Origin: JANWZL01 sp037445185
Lineage (GTDB): Bacteria > Pseudomonadota > Gammaproteobacteria > Burkholderiales > Thiobacillaceae
Length of the DNA: 40,695 nt
Direction: 5' to 3'
Assembly: GCA_037445185.1 (NCBI GenBank)
Contig: JBBIKZ010000006.1
Span: 1-40,695, forward strand
Part shown: positions 32,236 through 40,667 of the stretch, piece by piece
Layout: the number at the start of each line of letters is the position of its first letter
Numbering within the stretch: position 1 is the stretch's first letter
Notes under the pieces: model-generated
Database searches by the model: none
The model's input: only the letters and a program-made list of their open reading frames with translations
Told to the model about the DNA's origin: nothing
Program-made: the position numbers and the translations under genes

Positions 32236-34437
32236 TCACTGCAGCCGGGCGGCAGAGAAGCCGTCCGGCAAGATGCGGGGGGTCAGGAAGATCAGCAGTT
32301 CGGTCTTGTTGTCCTGCTTGTAGTTGTCCCGAAATAGGTGTCCCAGGATGGGCAGGTCGCCCAGCAGGGGGATCTTGTTGGTCTCGTCCTTGGTGTCCTG
32401 CTCGAAGATCCCGCCGAGCATGGCCGTCTCTCCATCCGCCACCCTGACCTGGGTCTTGACCCGCTTCTTGTTGATCGTGGGCCCGGCCATTGTGGTCTCA
32501 CCAGGAGCATCCTTGGTCACCTCTACATCCAGGATGATGTTGTCGTTGTTGAGGATCTGCGGGTCCACTAGCAGGCACAGCACGGCGTTGCGGAAGCTGG
32601 TTTGGGTGCCGCCCTCGGAGACGGTCTGGTAGGGGATCTCGGTGCCCTGCAGGATCACCGCGGGCTTCTGGTTGGAGGTCACCACCCTCGGGTTGGAGAT
32701 GATCCTGCCCCGCTTGTCGGCCTCCATGGCCAGCAGCTCGAGATTTAACAAGGCATTGCCTGCCCCTTCGATGATGGTGAAGCCCAGCGTACCGACGCCC
32801 CCCCCCGGAGGTGCAAAGGTCACGTTGCCCGGCAAGTTGATGTTGTTGTTAGCCAATGCCGTCAGATCGTTCGTGGTCGAGGCAATATTGGACGATGCGG
32901 TCGAAGTGGGAGCGATGGCGATCTGATTCGAAGTTGGCCTAGAACCGACGCGTGCGCCCAGCCCCAACCTGACGCCGAGATTGCGTCCAAAATTTGCATC
33001 CGCCGTGACGATCCGCGCCTCGATCATCACCTGCCGGGTCGGCACATCGACCTTTTTCAACAGCTCGCGCACCTCCTGCAGCTTGCCGGCGGTGTCCTGC
33101 ACGAACAGGGTGTTGGTCTTGAGGTCGTAGGTGACCGAGCCGCGCTTGCTCAAGACGCGCTGCGCCGTGCCCTGCCCAGTGCCTGCGGCGGCAGCAGCCT
33201 GCGCCTGGCCGCCCACACCGGTGGCCGAGGCCTCGCAGGAGACGGCCTGGCCCGACTGCATCGCGGCGATCGATTTACCCAGCAAGATGCCCTCGGCCTC
33301 GTTGGCGCGCAGGTAGTTGAGCGGGATGGACTCGGTCACCAGCGGTTCCAGGTCGGCGATCTGCTGCTTAGCCTCCAGCTCCAGTTTCTCCTTGGCCGCC
33401 AGCTCGTCGCGCGGCGCCACCCAGATCACACTGCCGGTGACGCGCTTGTCCAGACCCTTGGCGCGCAGGATGATGTCCAGGGCCTGATCCCAGGGCACGT
33501 CCTTGAGGCGCAGGGTGATGTTGCCGGTGACGGTGTCGCTGGCGATGATGTTCAAGCCCGTGAAGTCGGCGATGACCTGCAGCACCGCGCGGATCTCCAC
33601 GTTCTGGAAGTTGAGCGTGAGCTTTTCCCCGGTGTAGCGCGGCTTGTCGGCCAGGGCCTGCGCGCGCGAGTCGTCCAGGGCGCGCAGCTCGAGGATGAAC
33701 TGGTTGCCGGTCTGGTAGGCCGAGTAGTCCCAGCTGCCGCGGGCCTCCACGCGCATGCGGGTGTTCTTGCCCTGCTCCACGGTCTCGATCGACTGGGCGG
33801 GGGTGCCGAAGTCGCTCACGTCCAGGCGACGCTGCAGGGGGTTGGGCAGCGCCGTGTTGAGGAAATCGACCTGCACGGCACCGCCCTGGCTGCGGATGTC
33901 CACGCCCACGCCGGGGTCCGACAGATGCACGATGATGCGGCCCTCGCCGCCGGGCGCGCGCCTGAACTCCACGTCCTTGATGGCGTGATCGCGTTTGGGG
34001 CCGACCTCGGCGAAGCGGGTGGGCGGCGGCGCCTCCGGTGTCCCCGCCTCGCCGCGCACCACGACCAGGATTTGATTGCCGACGGGGCGCACCTGGTAGC
34101 TCGCGGCCGCCTTGAGGTGGAGGACCACGCGCGTGCGCTCGCCGGCCTGGATGACGTCGTAGCGGCGGATCACGCCCTGATCCAGGGATTCGGTCAGACG
34201 CGCGCCGCGGGTGTCGGCCAGGTCGAGCACGATGCGGTGCGGGTTGGTGGTGGAGAAATGCACCGGCTCCCCCGTGAGCGGGGTGTCCAGGATGATCTTG
34301 ACCACCTGGCTGTCGTTGGCGCCGCGCGAGACATTGACGGACTTGAGGGCCGCCGCCTGGGACCCGCCCACGACGATCAGGCACATGATCGCGCCCGTGG
34401 CCCAGCGCAGGAGGGTGGCTAGAAAGGTTCTGCTCAT
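32236..34437 (-). CDS. pilQ: Type IV pilus secretin PilQ
   Basis: Outer-membrane secretin through which the type IV pilus emerges. The ATG at 34437, preceded by AGGGG, gives 733 residues with a Sec signal peptide ending near GGSQA. Two AMIN domains (about 30-270) for peptidoglycan binding come first, followed by secretin N domains (TLNFQNVEIRAVLQVIADFTGLNI, split by its STN-like fold, near 290). The C-terminal secretin domain contains VMIEARIV and the terminal segment LLGDLPILGHLF. A Gly/Ala/Gln-rich low-complexity insert lies near residue 420. Last gene of pilMNOPQ; the aroK-aroB genes that commonly follow pilQ are absent. Confidence 0.96.
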   Translation of the reverse strand: MSRTFLATLLRWATGAIMCLIVVGGSQAAALKSVNVSRGANDSQVVKIILDTPLTGEPVHFSTTNPHRIVLDLADTRGARLTESLDQGVIRRYDVIQAGERTRVVLHLKAAASYQVRPVGNQILVVVRGEAGTPEAPPPTRFAEVGPKRDHAIKDVEFRRAPGGEGRIIVHLSDPGVGVDIRSQGGAVQVDFLNTALPNPLQRRLDVSDFGTPAQSIETVEQGKNTRMRVEARGSWDYSAYQTGNQFILELRALDDSRAQALADKPRYTGEKLTLNFQNVEIRAVLQVIADFTGLNIIASDTVTGNITLRLKDVPWDQALDIILRAKGLDKRVTGSVIWVAPRDELAAKEKLELEAKQQIADLEPLVTESIPLNYLRANEAEGILLGKSIAAMQSGQAVSCEASATGVGGQAQAAAAAGTGQGTAQRVLSKRGSVTYDLKTNTLFVQDTAGKLQEVRELLKKVDVPTRQVMIEARIVTADANFGRNLGVRLGLGARVGSRPTSNQIAIAPTSTASSNIASTTNDLTALANNNINLPGNVTFAPPGGGVGTLGFTIIEGAGNALLNLELLAMEADKRGRIISNPRVVTSNQKPAVILQGTEIPYQTVSEGGTQTSFRNAVLCLLVDPQILNNDNIILDVEVTKDAPGETTMAGPTINKKRVKTQVRVADGETAMLGGIFEQDTKDETNKIPLLGDLPILGHLFRDNYKQDNKTELLIFLTPRILPDGFSAARLQ

Positions 34438-34469
34438 GATGTTGCCCCTATGCATGTGTTGTGCCTGCC

Positions 34470-34973
34470 TCATTCCTGCAGGGGGAGGCTGGCGGTGGTT
34501 TCGGTCCAGTCGCCCACACCGTCCTGCACGGTTTCCCTGATTTCGATGGCGGTGTCGGTGATGGCGGTGACGACGCCGAAGTTCTGGCCGATGCGATCCC
34601 CCCGCTTGACCCGGTAGAGGGTGTTCTCCGGCGTGCGCACCAGGGCGTAGAGCCGGCCCTGCCGCGACAGGGTCCCGACCATGCGTAGGCCGTCCAAGGG
34701 GAAGAGTTCGAGCGGTTCCTTGGGCCGGTTCAGGTCGGGTGCCGGCCCTCCCCCTGCCCGCGCCGGCCGGAGGTTGCGGGGGGCAAACGGGTCGGTGAGC
34801 CCTGCCGGGTCGTAGCTGTAGGCCTCGACCATCTGTACCTGAGGCAGGGGCTCCATCTTTTCCTGGGCATCGCGGCCGGCCTGCGCCATGAATTCGCGCA
34901 GGTCGGTGGTGTCATCCCGGGCGCAGCCGGCAAGCAGGACAAGCAGGATCATCAGCCCTAGGCGCATGCTCAT
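34470..34973 (-). CDS. pilP: Type IV pilus assembly lipoprotein PilP
   Basis: Inner-membrane lipoprotein that links the PilM-N-O platform to the PilQ secretin. The 167 residues start with a lipoprotein signal whose lipobox LLAGC places the modified Cys at about 17. A flexible segment with the conserved YDPAGLTDPFAPR (about 54-66) and a C-terminal HR-type beta domain (MVGTLSRQGRLYALV and YRVKRGDRIGQNFG) follow. The start ATG overlaps the pilO stop (ATGA) and has GGAGG about 10 bases upstream. The gap to pilQ is 32 bases. Confidence 0.95.
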   Translation of the reverse strand: MSMRLGLMILLVLLAGCARDDTTDLREFMAQAGRDAQEKMEPLPQVQMVEAYSYDPAGLTDPFAPRNLRPARAGGGPAPDLNRPKEPLELFPLDGLRMVGTLSRQGRLYALVRTPENTLYRVKRGDRIGQNFGVVTAITDTAIEIRETVQDGVGDWTETTASLPLQE

Positions 34974-35593
34974 CCTTTCTTGTCCTCCTTGCCCTGCTTG
35001 GCGGCTTCCTGTTCCGCCTCATCCAGATAGCGGTAGGTGCGCACCGTCGCTTCCATGATGATGCCGCCGCCCTCGGCCACCGGCGTAAGGCTCACGTCGT
35101 GCAGGGTGACGATGCGGGGCAGCTGGGCCAGATCGCTCACGAAGCCGGCCATGTCGTGATACTCCCCCTTGACCTTGATGGTGACGGGCAGCGTGGCGTA
35201 GAAGTCGGCCGGCGCCTCGCTGCCCGGACGGAACAGTTCGAACTCGAGCCCACGCCCCACGCCTGCCTGGTTGATGTCGGTGAGCAGGGCGTCCATTTCC
35301 GCTTTGTTGGGCAGCTGCTGCAGCAGGGCGGCGAGAGACTTCTCGATGTCCTCGAGACGCTTCTTGTAGGCCTCGTAGTGGATGGCCTGGCGCCTCTTCT
35401 GGGCATAGGCCTCGCGCAGGCTGGCCTCCTCGGCACGCAGCTGGTCCACCTCGGCCATGCCGGCCGACCAGTCCAGGTAGTAACCCAGGCCGACGATGGC
35501 CAGGAAGAGGACTGTCAGGACGACGGCCTTGACCGGCGCGGGGGCGCGGGCGATGTCCTTCAGATCGAGCGATTTGAGATCGTTGAGGTCCAT
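34970..35593 (-). CDS. pilO: Type IV pilus inner-membrane protein PilO
   Basis: Bitopic protein that heterodimerises with PilN in the pilus alignment complex. The 207 residues have an N-terminal cytoplasmic stretch (LNDLKSLDLKDIARAP), one transmembrane helix (about 22-42), a periplasmic coiled-coil (about 48-90, rich in Glu, Arg and Leu) and a ferredoxin-like domain with VTIKVKGEYHDMAGFVSDLA. An unusually charged Lys/Glu tail ends the protein (EAAKQGKEDKKG). The 83-base gap from pilN is uncommon, since these genes usually overlap, and no good ribosome binding site precedes pilO. Confidence 0.94.
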   Translation of the reverse strand: MDLNDLKSLDLKDIARAPAPVKAVVLTVLFLAIVGLGYYLDWSAGMAEVDQLRAEEASLREAYAQKRRQAIHYEAYKKRLEDIEKSLAALLQQLPNKAEMDALLTDINQAGVGRGLEFELFRPGSEAPADFYATLPVTIKVKGEYHDMAGFVSDLAQLPRIVTLHDVSLTPVAEGGGIIMEATVRTYRYLDEAEQEAAKQGKEDKKG

Positions 35594-35676
35594 GTCAGTT
35601 CGTGGCGGGACGACCGCAGCGGAGGACGCGACCGGTTTGGGTGCGGCGTTCGCGAAGCGCTGGCTGACGTGTCATC

Positions 35677-36252
35677 TCACGCCCCCCCTTCCTGTTGCGG
35701 CGCCTGCCGCCTGGCCAGCGTGACGGTGAGGGTAAACTCGCTCGCCCGCAGCTTGCCGACTAGCGCGCTCCTCACCTCCACCAGATTGGACGCGTCGAAC
35801 AGCGGCGAGGCGTCCAGGTTGCGCATGAAGCTCGACACCCTTGCGCTCGACTGGGCATAGCCCTGCAGCGTCAAGGTCTCGCCGGTCTGCTTCAGGCTCT
35901 TGAGGTACACCCCTTCCGGCATCTGCCGCGCCAACTGGTCGAACAGCTGCACGGCGTCGGACCGGTTGGTCTGCAGCGACTCCACCACCGCCTTGCGGTC
36001 GAGCAGGGCCTTGGTCTTGTCCTTAAGCGCCTTGATCTCGCCGATCTGCTTGTCCAGCACGGCCGTTTCCTGGCGCAGCAGCTCGTTGCGTTGCGTCTGG
36101 GCATGCTTGGCGTCCTCGATCACCATGTGGCCCGCGAAGACCGTAAGCCCCCCCGCCGCGACGACCGCGACGGCCATCAGCACCATCAGGCGCTGTTGCT
36201 GGGCGCGCCTTTGCTGCCGCCAGGGCAGCAGGTTGATGCGTATGCTGCTCAC
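35677..36252 (-). CDS. pilN: Type IV pilus inner-membrane protein PilN
   Basis: Bitopic partner of PilO whose short cytoplasmic N-terminus binds PilM. The GTG start at 36252 follows GGGAGGT and puts the PilM-binding motif INLLPWR at residues 5-11, as the family requires; the frame stays open 21 codons upstream without similarity. The 191 residues continue with one transmembrane helix (about 24-44), a long periplasmic coiled-coil and a C-terminal ferredoxin-like domain (LTLQGYAQSSARVSSFMRNL). It lies 76 bases after the pilM stop. Confidence 0.94.
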   Translation of the reverse strand: MSSIRINLLPWRQQRRAQQQRLMVLMAVAVVAAGGLTVFAGHMVIEDAKHAQTQRNELLRQETAVLDKQIGEIKALKDKTKALLDRKAVVESLQTNRSDAVQLFDQLARQMPEGVYLKSLKQTGETLTLQGYAQSSARVSSFMRNLDASPLFDASNLVEVRSALVGKLRASEFTLTVTLARRQAPQQEGGA

Positions 36253-36328
36253 CGGACCTCCCTCCTGTCGCCGCGCATGACTGTCCTCGCAGCAGGGATG
36301 CCGCCGCCAGCCCATCCGAGGCGGGCAC

Positions 36329-37402
36329 TCATGGGTCGAACCTCCGCATGGCCAGCCCGCAGGCGACGAACAGGGCGGGGGCGTCGGCCGCCAGCTGGCG
36401 GGCCTTGACCTGGCTGGACACCGCCATCTTGGCGAAGGGGTTGGCGATCAGGGTGCTGGTCTGCATGCGGCTGTGCACGACGTCGTCCAGGCCCGGGATG
36501 GCGGCGCAGCCGCCAGCGAGCAGGAGGTGATCGACGCTGTGGTAGGAGGTGGCGCCGAAGAACAGCTGCAAGGCCCGGCCGATCTCCAAGGCGACCGCAT
36601 CCAGGAAAGGCTGCAGCACCTCGGATTCATAGCTGTCGGGCAACAGGCCCTTGCGCTTGGCATCCTCGGCATCGTCCGTCGGCAGGTCGTAACGGCGGGC
36701 GATCTCCTGGGTCAGCACATAGCCCCCCAGCGCGTGCTCGCGCTGATAGACCAGCTGATTGTCGTGCACCATGCTCACGTGCGTGGCGTTGGCGCCGATG
36801 TCGATGATGGCCACGGTCTGATTGCGGCCGTCGTCGGGCAGCTGATAGGCGATCTGTGCAAAGGCGTTCAGCGTGGCGAAGCTGTCCACGTCGACGATCA
36901 CCGCCTTGAGACCGACGGCCTCGGCCAAGGCCACCCGTTCTTCCAGCCGCTCGCGGCGGGAGACGACGATGAGGGCCTCGTTTTCCTCCGGCGCGCGGGG
37001 CGACGGCCCTAGGATCTGATAGTCCAGGCTCACCTCATCGAGCGGGAAGGGGGCCATCTGGTTGGCCTCGGCCATGACCTGGGTCTCGATGTCCAGCTCG
37101 CTCGCGCCCTGGGGCAAGAGGATCTTCTTGGTGATCACCGCCGCGGACGGCAGCGCCAGGACCACATCCCGGGTCTTGGTCTCCATCGCCTTCCAGGCGT
37201 CGCGCAGACACGCCTCTACCAGCTCGGGTTTGGCGATAGTGCCGTCGGCCATGGCGTCCTTGGGCAGTCTGACGATGGCGTAGCGCTCGACACGGCGAAC
37301 GCCTCGGCCGCTGTCGCCCAACTCGAGCATTTTTACCGCCGATGAGCTAATATCCACCCCGATCAGGGGTTTGTTGCGGCGGATCAGCGAGCTCAGTTGC
37401 AA
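36329..37402 (-). CDS. pilM: Type IV pilus cytoplasmic protein PilM
   Basis: Actin/FtsA-like cytoplasmic protein that binds the N-terminus of PilN and helps organise the pilus machine. The 357 residues contain LIGVDISSSAVKMLEL (phosphate-1 region, about 13-28), AIIDIGANATHVSMV (phosphate-2, about 203) and LLLAGGCAAIPGLDDVV (about 293). The start appears to be TTG, 8-9 bases after AGGGA, giving the N-terminal extension expected for PilM; no upstream ATG or GTG is in frame. First gene of the pil operon, with a TATAAT -10 about 40 bases upstream. Confidence 0.94.
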   Translation of the reverse strand: MQLSSLIRRNKPLIGVDISSSAVKMLELGDSGRGVRRVERYAIVRLPKDAMADGTIAKPELVEACLRDAWKAMETKTRDVVLALPSAAVITKKILLPQGASELDIETQVMAEANQMAPFPLDEVSLDYQILGPSPRAPEENEALIVVSRRERLEERVALAEAVGLKAVIVDVDSFATLNAFAQIAYQLPDDGRNQTVAIIDIGANATHVSMVHDNQLVYQREHALGGYVLTQEIARRYDLPTDDAEDAKRKGLLPDSYESEVLQPFLDAVALEIGRALQLFFGATSYHSVDHLLLAGGCAAIPGLDDVVHSRMQTSTLIANPFAKMAVSSQVKARQLAADAPALFVACGLAMRRFDP

Positions 37403-37442
37403 GTGTCGTTCCCTTCCCTAAGCCTTGTTAGGCGCTTGATTA

Positions 37443-37469
37443 ATTATATGCGGCAAATCCTAGCAACAA
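37443..37469 (-). promoter_or_regulatory. Promoter of the pilMNOPQ operon
   Basis: On the minus strand TTGTTG (37464-37469) and a perfect TATAAT (37443-37448) are separated by 15 bases. The spacer is 2 bases short of ideal, so the true -35 may be weaker and shifted. Transcription would begin about 34 bases before the pilM start. Confidence 0.5.
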
Positions 37470-37503
37470 CTTGATTTTTCATACAACCGAATTTTTCCTC
37501 TCC

Positions 37504-37572
37504 CAAGAAACACGAGGGGCCGCCCCCAATGTTTCTTGCACCCCCTCTGGGGGTGGACCGGGCGCAGCCCGG
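37504..37572. repeat. Three back-to-back hairpins (intergenic repeat element)
   Basis: Three inverted repeats follow each other with almost no gap. CAAGAAACA at 37504-37512 pairs with TGTTTCTTG at 37530-37538, with an inner GGGG/CCCC stem. CACCCCC at 37539-37545 pairs with GGGGGTG at 37549-37555. CCGGGC at 37558-37563 pairs with GCCCGG at 37567-37572. The block lies wholly in the pilM/ponA spacer. Its CCCCCTCTGGGGG...GCGCAGC layout resembles intergenic palindromic repeats of Betaproteobacteria, from memory. In a ponA transcript it would be a highly structured leader. Confidence 0.65.
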
Positions 37573-37623
37573 CCCTTGGGGTACTCTATTGCGTTGCCAC
37601 GCCAGCCATAGCGCCTGCACACC

Positions 37624-39960
37624 ATGCTCAAGCGATGGGGACTGTATCTGCTGGCCGGCATAAGCGGCCTGGGCCTGGTGGCTGCGGCCATCGCCGGCCT
37701 GTCCGCCGCACTCATCTATCCATCGCTGCCCAGTCTGGAGGCGCTGACCGACTACCGGCCCAAGGAGCCCCTGCGCATCTATTCCGAGGACGGCGCCCTG
37801 CTCGGCGAATTCGGCGAGGAGCGGCGCGCCGTGGTGCGGCTGGACGAAACCCCGCGCATCCTGCGCCAGGCCATCCTGGCCGCGGAGGACGAACGATTCT
37901 ACGAGCATGGCGGCGTCGACACCCTGGGCGTGCTGCGCGCGGCATTGTCCAACATCCTGTCCGGCGGCGCCAAGGAGGGCGCCTCCACCATCACCATGCA
38001 GGTGGCGCGCAACTTCTTCCTCACCTCGGAAAAGACCTTCCGGCGCAAGCTCAACGAGGCCCTGCTGGCGATCAAGATCGAACATGCCCTCACCAAGGAC
38101 GAGATCCTGGAGCTCTACATCAATCACATCTTCCTCGGCCAGCGCGCCTATGGCTTTGCGGCCGCCGCCCAGATCTATTACGGCAAGCCGCTGAAAAACC
38201 TTAGCCTCGCCGAAGCGGCCATGCTGGCGGGCCTGCCCAAGGCCCCCTCGGCCTACAATCCGGTGGTCAACCCAGCCCGCGCCCAGACCCGACAGCGCTA
38301 TGTGTTGGGGCGCATGCTGAAGCTGGGCTACATCACCCAGGCGCAGCACGACCAGGCCGTTGCCGAGCGTCTGCGCATCCGCCACTCCTCGCGCGGTTTC
38401 GAGGTGCCGGCCGATCACGTGGCGGAGCTGGTGCGTCAACACATGTATCAGCGCTACGGCGACCAGATCTACGTCACCGGCATGAAGGTCTACACCACCA
38501 TCCGGCGCGCAGAGCAGCAGGCGGCGGCGGACGCCGTGCTCAAGGGGTTGGTGGATTTCAACCGGCGCCGCGGCTATGCCGGCCCGGAAGCGCAGTGGGA
38601 ACTGCCTGGCGACGCCACAGCGGCGAACGACTATCTCACCCTCCATCTGCCCGACCTGCTGGAGGTGGGCGGGCTGCTGCCCGCCGTGGTGCTGGCCGTC
38701 GACAAGAAGCGCATCCTGGCGCGGCTCGCCAGCGGCGAGGACATCGAGCTCGGCGCGAGCGAGCGGAAATTCGCCCAGCGTTTCCTGGCGGCGGAGATGC
38801 CGGCCAAGAAACGCCTGCGCCGGGGTTCTGTGATCCGCGTCGTGCGCCTGGACGGGAAGACCTGGCAGCTGACCCATCTGCCCCAGGTCGAGGCGGCCCT
38901 GGTCGCCCTGTCGCCCCAGGACGGCGCCATCCGGGCCTTGGTGGGCGGCTTCGATTTCAGCCGCAATCAGTTCAACCGCATCACCCAGGCCTGGCGTCAA
39001 CCCGGCTCCAGCTTCAAACCCTTCATCTATTCCGCCGCCCTCGACCGGGGTCTCACGCCGGCGACGCTGATGGAGGACGCCCCCATCAACCTGGACCCGT
39101 TCGAGACCGGCGGCGTGCTGTGGGAACCGAAGAACTTCGACGGCACCATGGAGGGCCCCATCACCCTGCGCGACGCGCTCAGGAAATCGAAGAACCTGGT
39201 CTCCATCCGCGTCCTGCAGAGCGTCGGCATCGAGGCCGCGCGCCAGCATGTCGCCCGCTTCGGCTTCGACATGGCGCGCATCCCGCCCTACCTGACCATG
39301 GCCCTAGGGGCCGGCGAGGTCACGCCGCTGGCGATGGCCACCGCCTACAGCGCCTTCGCCAACGGCGGCAACCTGGTCAGGCCCTATCTCATCACCCGCA
39401 TCACCGACAAGGCGGACCGCGTGCTGGAGTCCTTCCAGGCGCCCGCCGTGCAGCGCATCCTGGACGCGCGCAACGCCTACATCATGACCACCATGCTGCA
39501 GGACGTGGTCCGTCGCGGCACCGCCACCGCGGCCATGAGCCTCGGTCGCAGCGACCTGGCCGGCAAGACCGGCACCACCAACGATCACCGCGACGCCTGG
39601 TTCGCTGGCTATAACCCGATCCGGGTCGCCGTCGCCTGGGTGGGTTATGATCAACCCCGCCCGATGGGGGGAAGCGAGACCGGCTCGGTCGCGGCGCTGC
39701 CGATCTGGATGGGCTATATGGGTCGTGTGCTGCGCGATGTGCCGGATCAGCCCTACACCATGCCGCCCGGTATCATCACGCTCAAGGTGGACGAGCGCAC
39801 GGGGGTGCCGGTGCCGGAGGACGCACAGGGGCGGCTCGAGTTCTTCTACGAGGAATTCCCTCCGGCACAGACGCCTGCCGTGGATGTGGTGGGCGAGACG
39901 ACCGCCGCGCCCGTCACCGAGGCCGCGCCGACTCAGCCGCCGCCCAACTTCGGCGATTGA
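37624..39960 (+). CDS. mrcA: Bifunctional class A penicillin-binding protein PBP1a
   Basis: Peptidoglycan glycosyltransferase/transpeptidase, also named ponA. The 778 residues start with one transmembrane anchor (about 7-32). The GT51 domain holds AAEDERFYEHGG with catalytic Glu88, GASTITMQVARN and LYINHIFLGQRAYG. An OB-like insert follows, then the transpeptidase domain with SSFK (Ser462), SKN (in LRKSKNLVSIR) and KTG (648-650). The C-terminus is an acidic Pro/Ala/Thr-rich tail. No good ribosome binding site or promoter is visible upstream; the spacer is dominated by the hairpin element. Divergence from pilM is a common proteobacterial arrangement. Confidence 0.97.
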   Translation: MLKRWGLYLLAGISGLGLVAAAIAGLSAALIYPSLPSLEALTDYRPKEPLRIYSEDGALLGEFGEERRAVVRLDETPRILRQAILAAEDERFYEHGGVDTLGVLRAALSNILSGGAKEGASTITMQVARNFFLTSEKTFRRKLNEALLAIKIEHALTKDEILELYINHIFLGQRAYGFAAAAQIYYGKPLKNLSLAEAAMLAGLPKAPSAYNPVVNPARAQTRQRYVLGRMLKLGYITQAQHDQAVAERLRIRHSSRGFEVPADHVAELVRQHMYQRYGDQIYVTGMKVYTTIRRAEQQAAADAVLKGLVDFNRRRGYAGPEAQWELPGDATAANDYLTLHLPDLLEVGGLLPAVVLAVDKKRILARLASGEDIELGASERKFAQRFLAAEMPAKKRLRRGSVIRVVRLDGKTWQLTHLPQVEAALVALSPQDGAIRALVGGFDFSRNQFNRITQAWRQPGSSFKPFIYSAALDRGLTPATLMEDAPINLDPFETGGVLWEPKNFDGTMEGPITLRDALRKSKNLVSIRVLQSVGIEAARQHVARFGFDMARIPPYLTMALGAGEVTPLAMATAYSAFANGGNLVRPYLITRITDKADRVLESFQAPAVQRILDARNAYIMTTMLQDVVRRGTATAAMSLGRSDLAGKTGTTNDHRDAWFAGYNPIRVAVAWVGYDQPRPMGGSETGSVAALPIWMGYMGRVLRDVPDQPYTMPPGIITLKVDERTGVPVPEDAQGRLEFFYEEFPPAQTPAVDVVGETTAAPVTEAAPTQPPPNFGD

Positions 39961-39973
39961 GGAGCCCTGCAGC

Positions 39974-40564
39974 ATGCCGCCCAAGGACCTCTCCACCCGT
40001 CACGCCCAGATGCGCATCCGCATCGCCCAGCTCGCCGCCCGGCTGATGGCGGAGCACGGCATCCGTGATTTCGCCCTGGCCAAGCGCAAGGCCGCCCGGC
40101 AGCTGGGGGCGCCCGAATCGCATAGCCTGCCCGGCAACGACGAGATCGAGGCCGCCCTGCGGGCGCATGAGAGCCTCTACCGGCCGGACGAGCACAAGCG
40201 CCTCCTGCAGGCCCTGCGCCGCCAGGCCCTGGAAGTGCTGCAGGCCCTGGAGCGTTTCGAACCCGTACTGGTGGGCGGGGTGCTGAACGGCACGGTCTCG
40301 CGGCACTCGGACCTCGAAATCGAACTGTATGCGGATTCCAGCAAGGACTTCGAGCAGTTCCTGCTCAACGAGGGCATCGCCTTCAAGGTCAAGGACCGCA
40401 ACGGCCAGGGCGTCTATCTGCTCTATTCCGAGCCTGCCGACGTGTGGGTGCGCATCCTGCCGACGGAGAGCCGCCACGCCGGCGGACGCAGCCGTCAGGA
40501 CGGGCCGCGGCGGATGAGCGCCAGGCAGCTCTCCCAGCTCCTGCAGGACGACGCCTCGGACTAG
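39974..40564 (+). CDS. Nucleotidyltransferase-like protein linked to PBP1a gene
   Basis: 196-residue soluble protein starting 13 bases after the mrcA stop, with GAGGAG about 10 bases before its ATG, so it is probably cotranscribed. The basic helical N-terminal half contains AQMRIRIAQLAARLMAEHGI and FALAKRKAARQLG. The C-terminal half looks like a minimal polymerase-beta-type nucleotidyltransferase: LVGGVLNGTVSRHSDLEIEL fits the pattern GG/GS-x10-D-x-[DE] but has Glu in place of the second Asp. Substrate and activity are unknown, and it could be a degenerate, non-catalytic fold. The frame extends far upstream inside mrcA only as a shadow. Confidence 0.8.
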   Translation: MPPKDLSTRHAQMRIRIAQLAARLMAEHGIRDFALAKRKAARQLGAPESHSLPGNDEIEAALRAHESLYRPDEHKRLLQALRRQALEVLQALERFEPVLVGGVLNGTVSRHSDLEIELYADSSKDFEQFLLNEGIAFKVKDRNGQGVYLLYSEPADVWVRILPTESRHAGGRSRQDGPRRMSARQLSQLLQDDASD

Positions 40565-40638
40565 CCCGGATCGCCTGCCCGGCATGCGGCGCTGAAGCTC
40601 CGGCCTCGCCCCCCCACGCCCTAGATGTGACGGGAGCG

Positions 40639-40667
40639 TTGCAGCGGTCGCGCGCGGTTTTTAGGAT
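40639..40667 (+). promoter_or_regulatory. Putative promoter facing out of the window
   Basis: TTGCAG (40639-40644) and TAGGAT (40662-40667) are 17 bases apart, a moderate sigma70 match on the plus strand. It would drive a gene beyond the window edge. The 8-bp inverted repeat CGGGAGCG (40631-40638) / CGCTCCCG (40673-40680) flanks it on both sides. Confidence 0.35.

Noticed and set aside
37444..39249. 601-codon open frame on the minus strand
   Set aside because: Antisense shadow of the PBP1a gene, whose three transpeptidase motifs and GT51 motifs are clear in the opposite strand.
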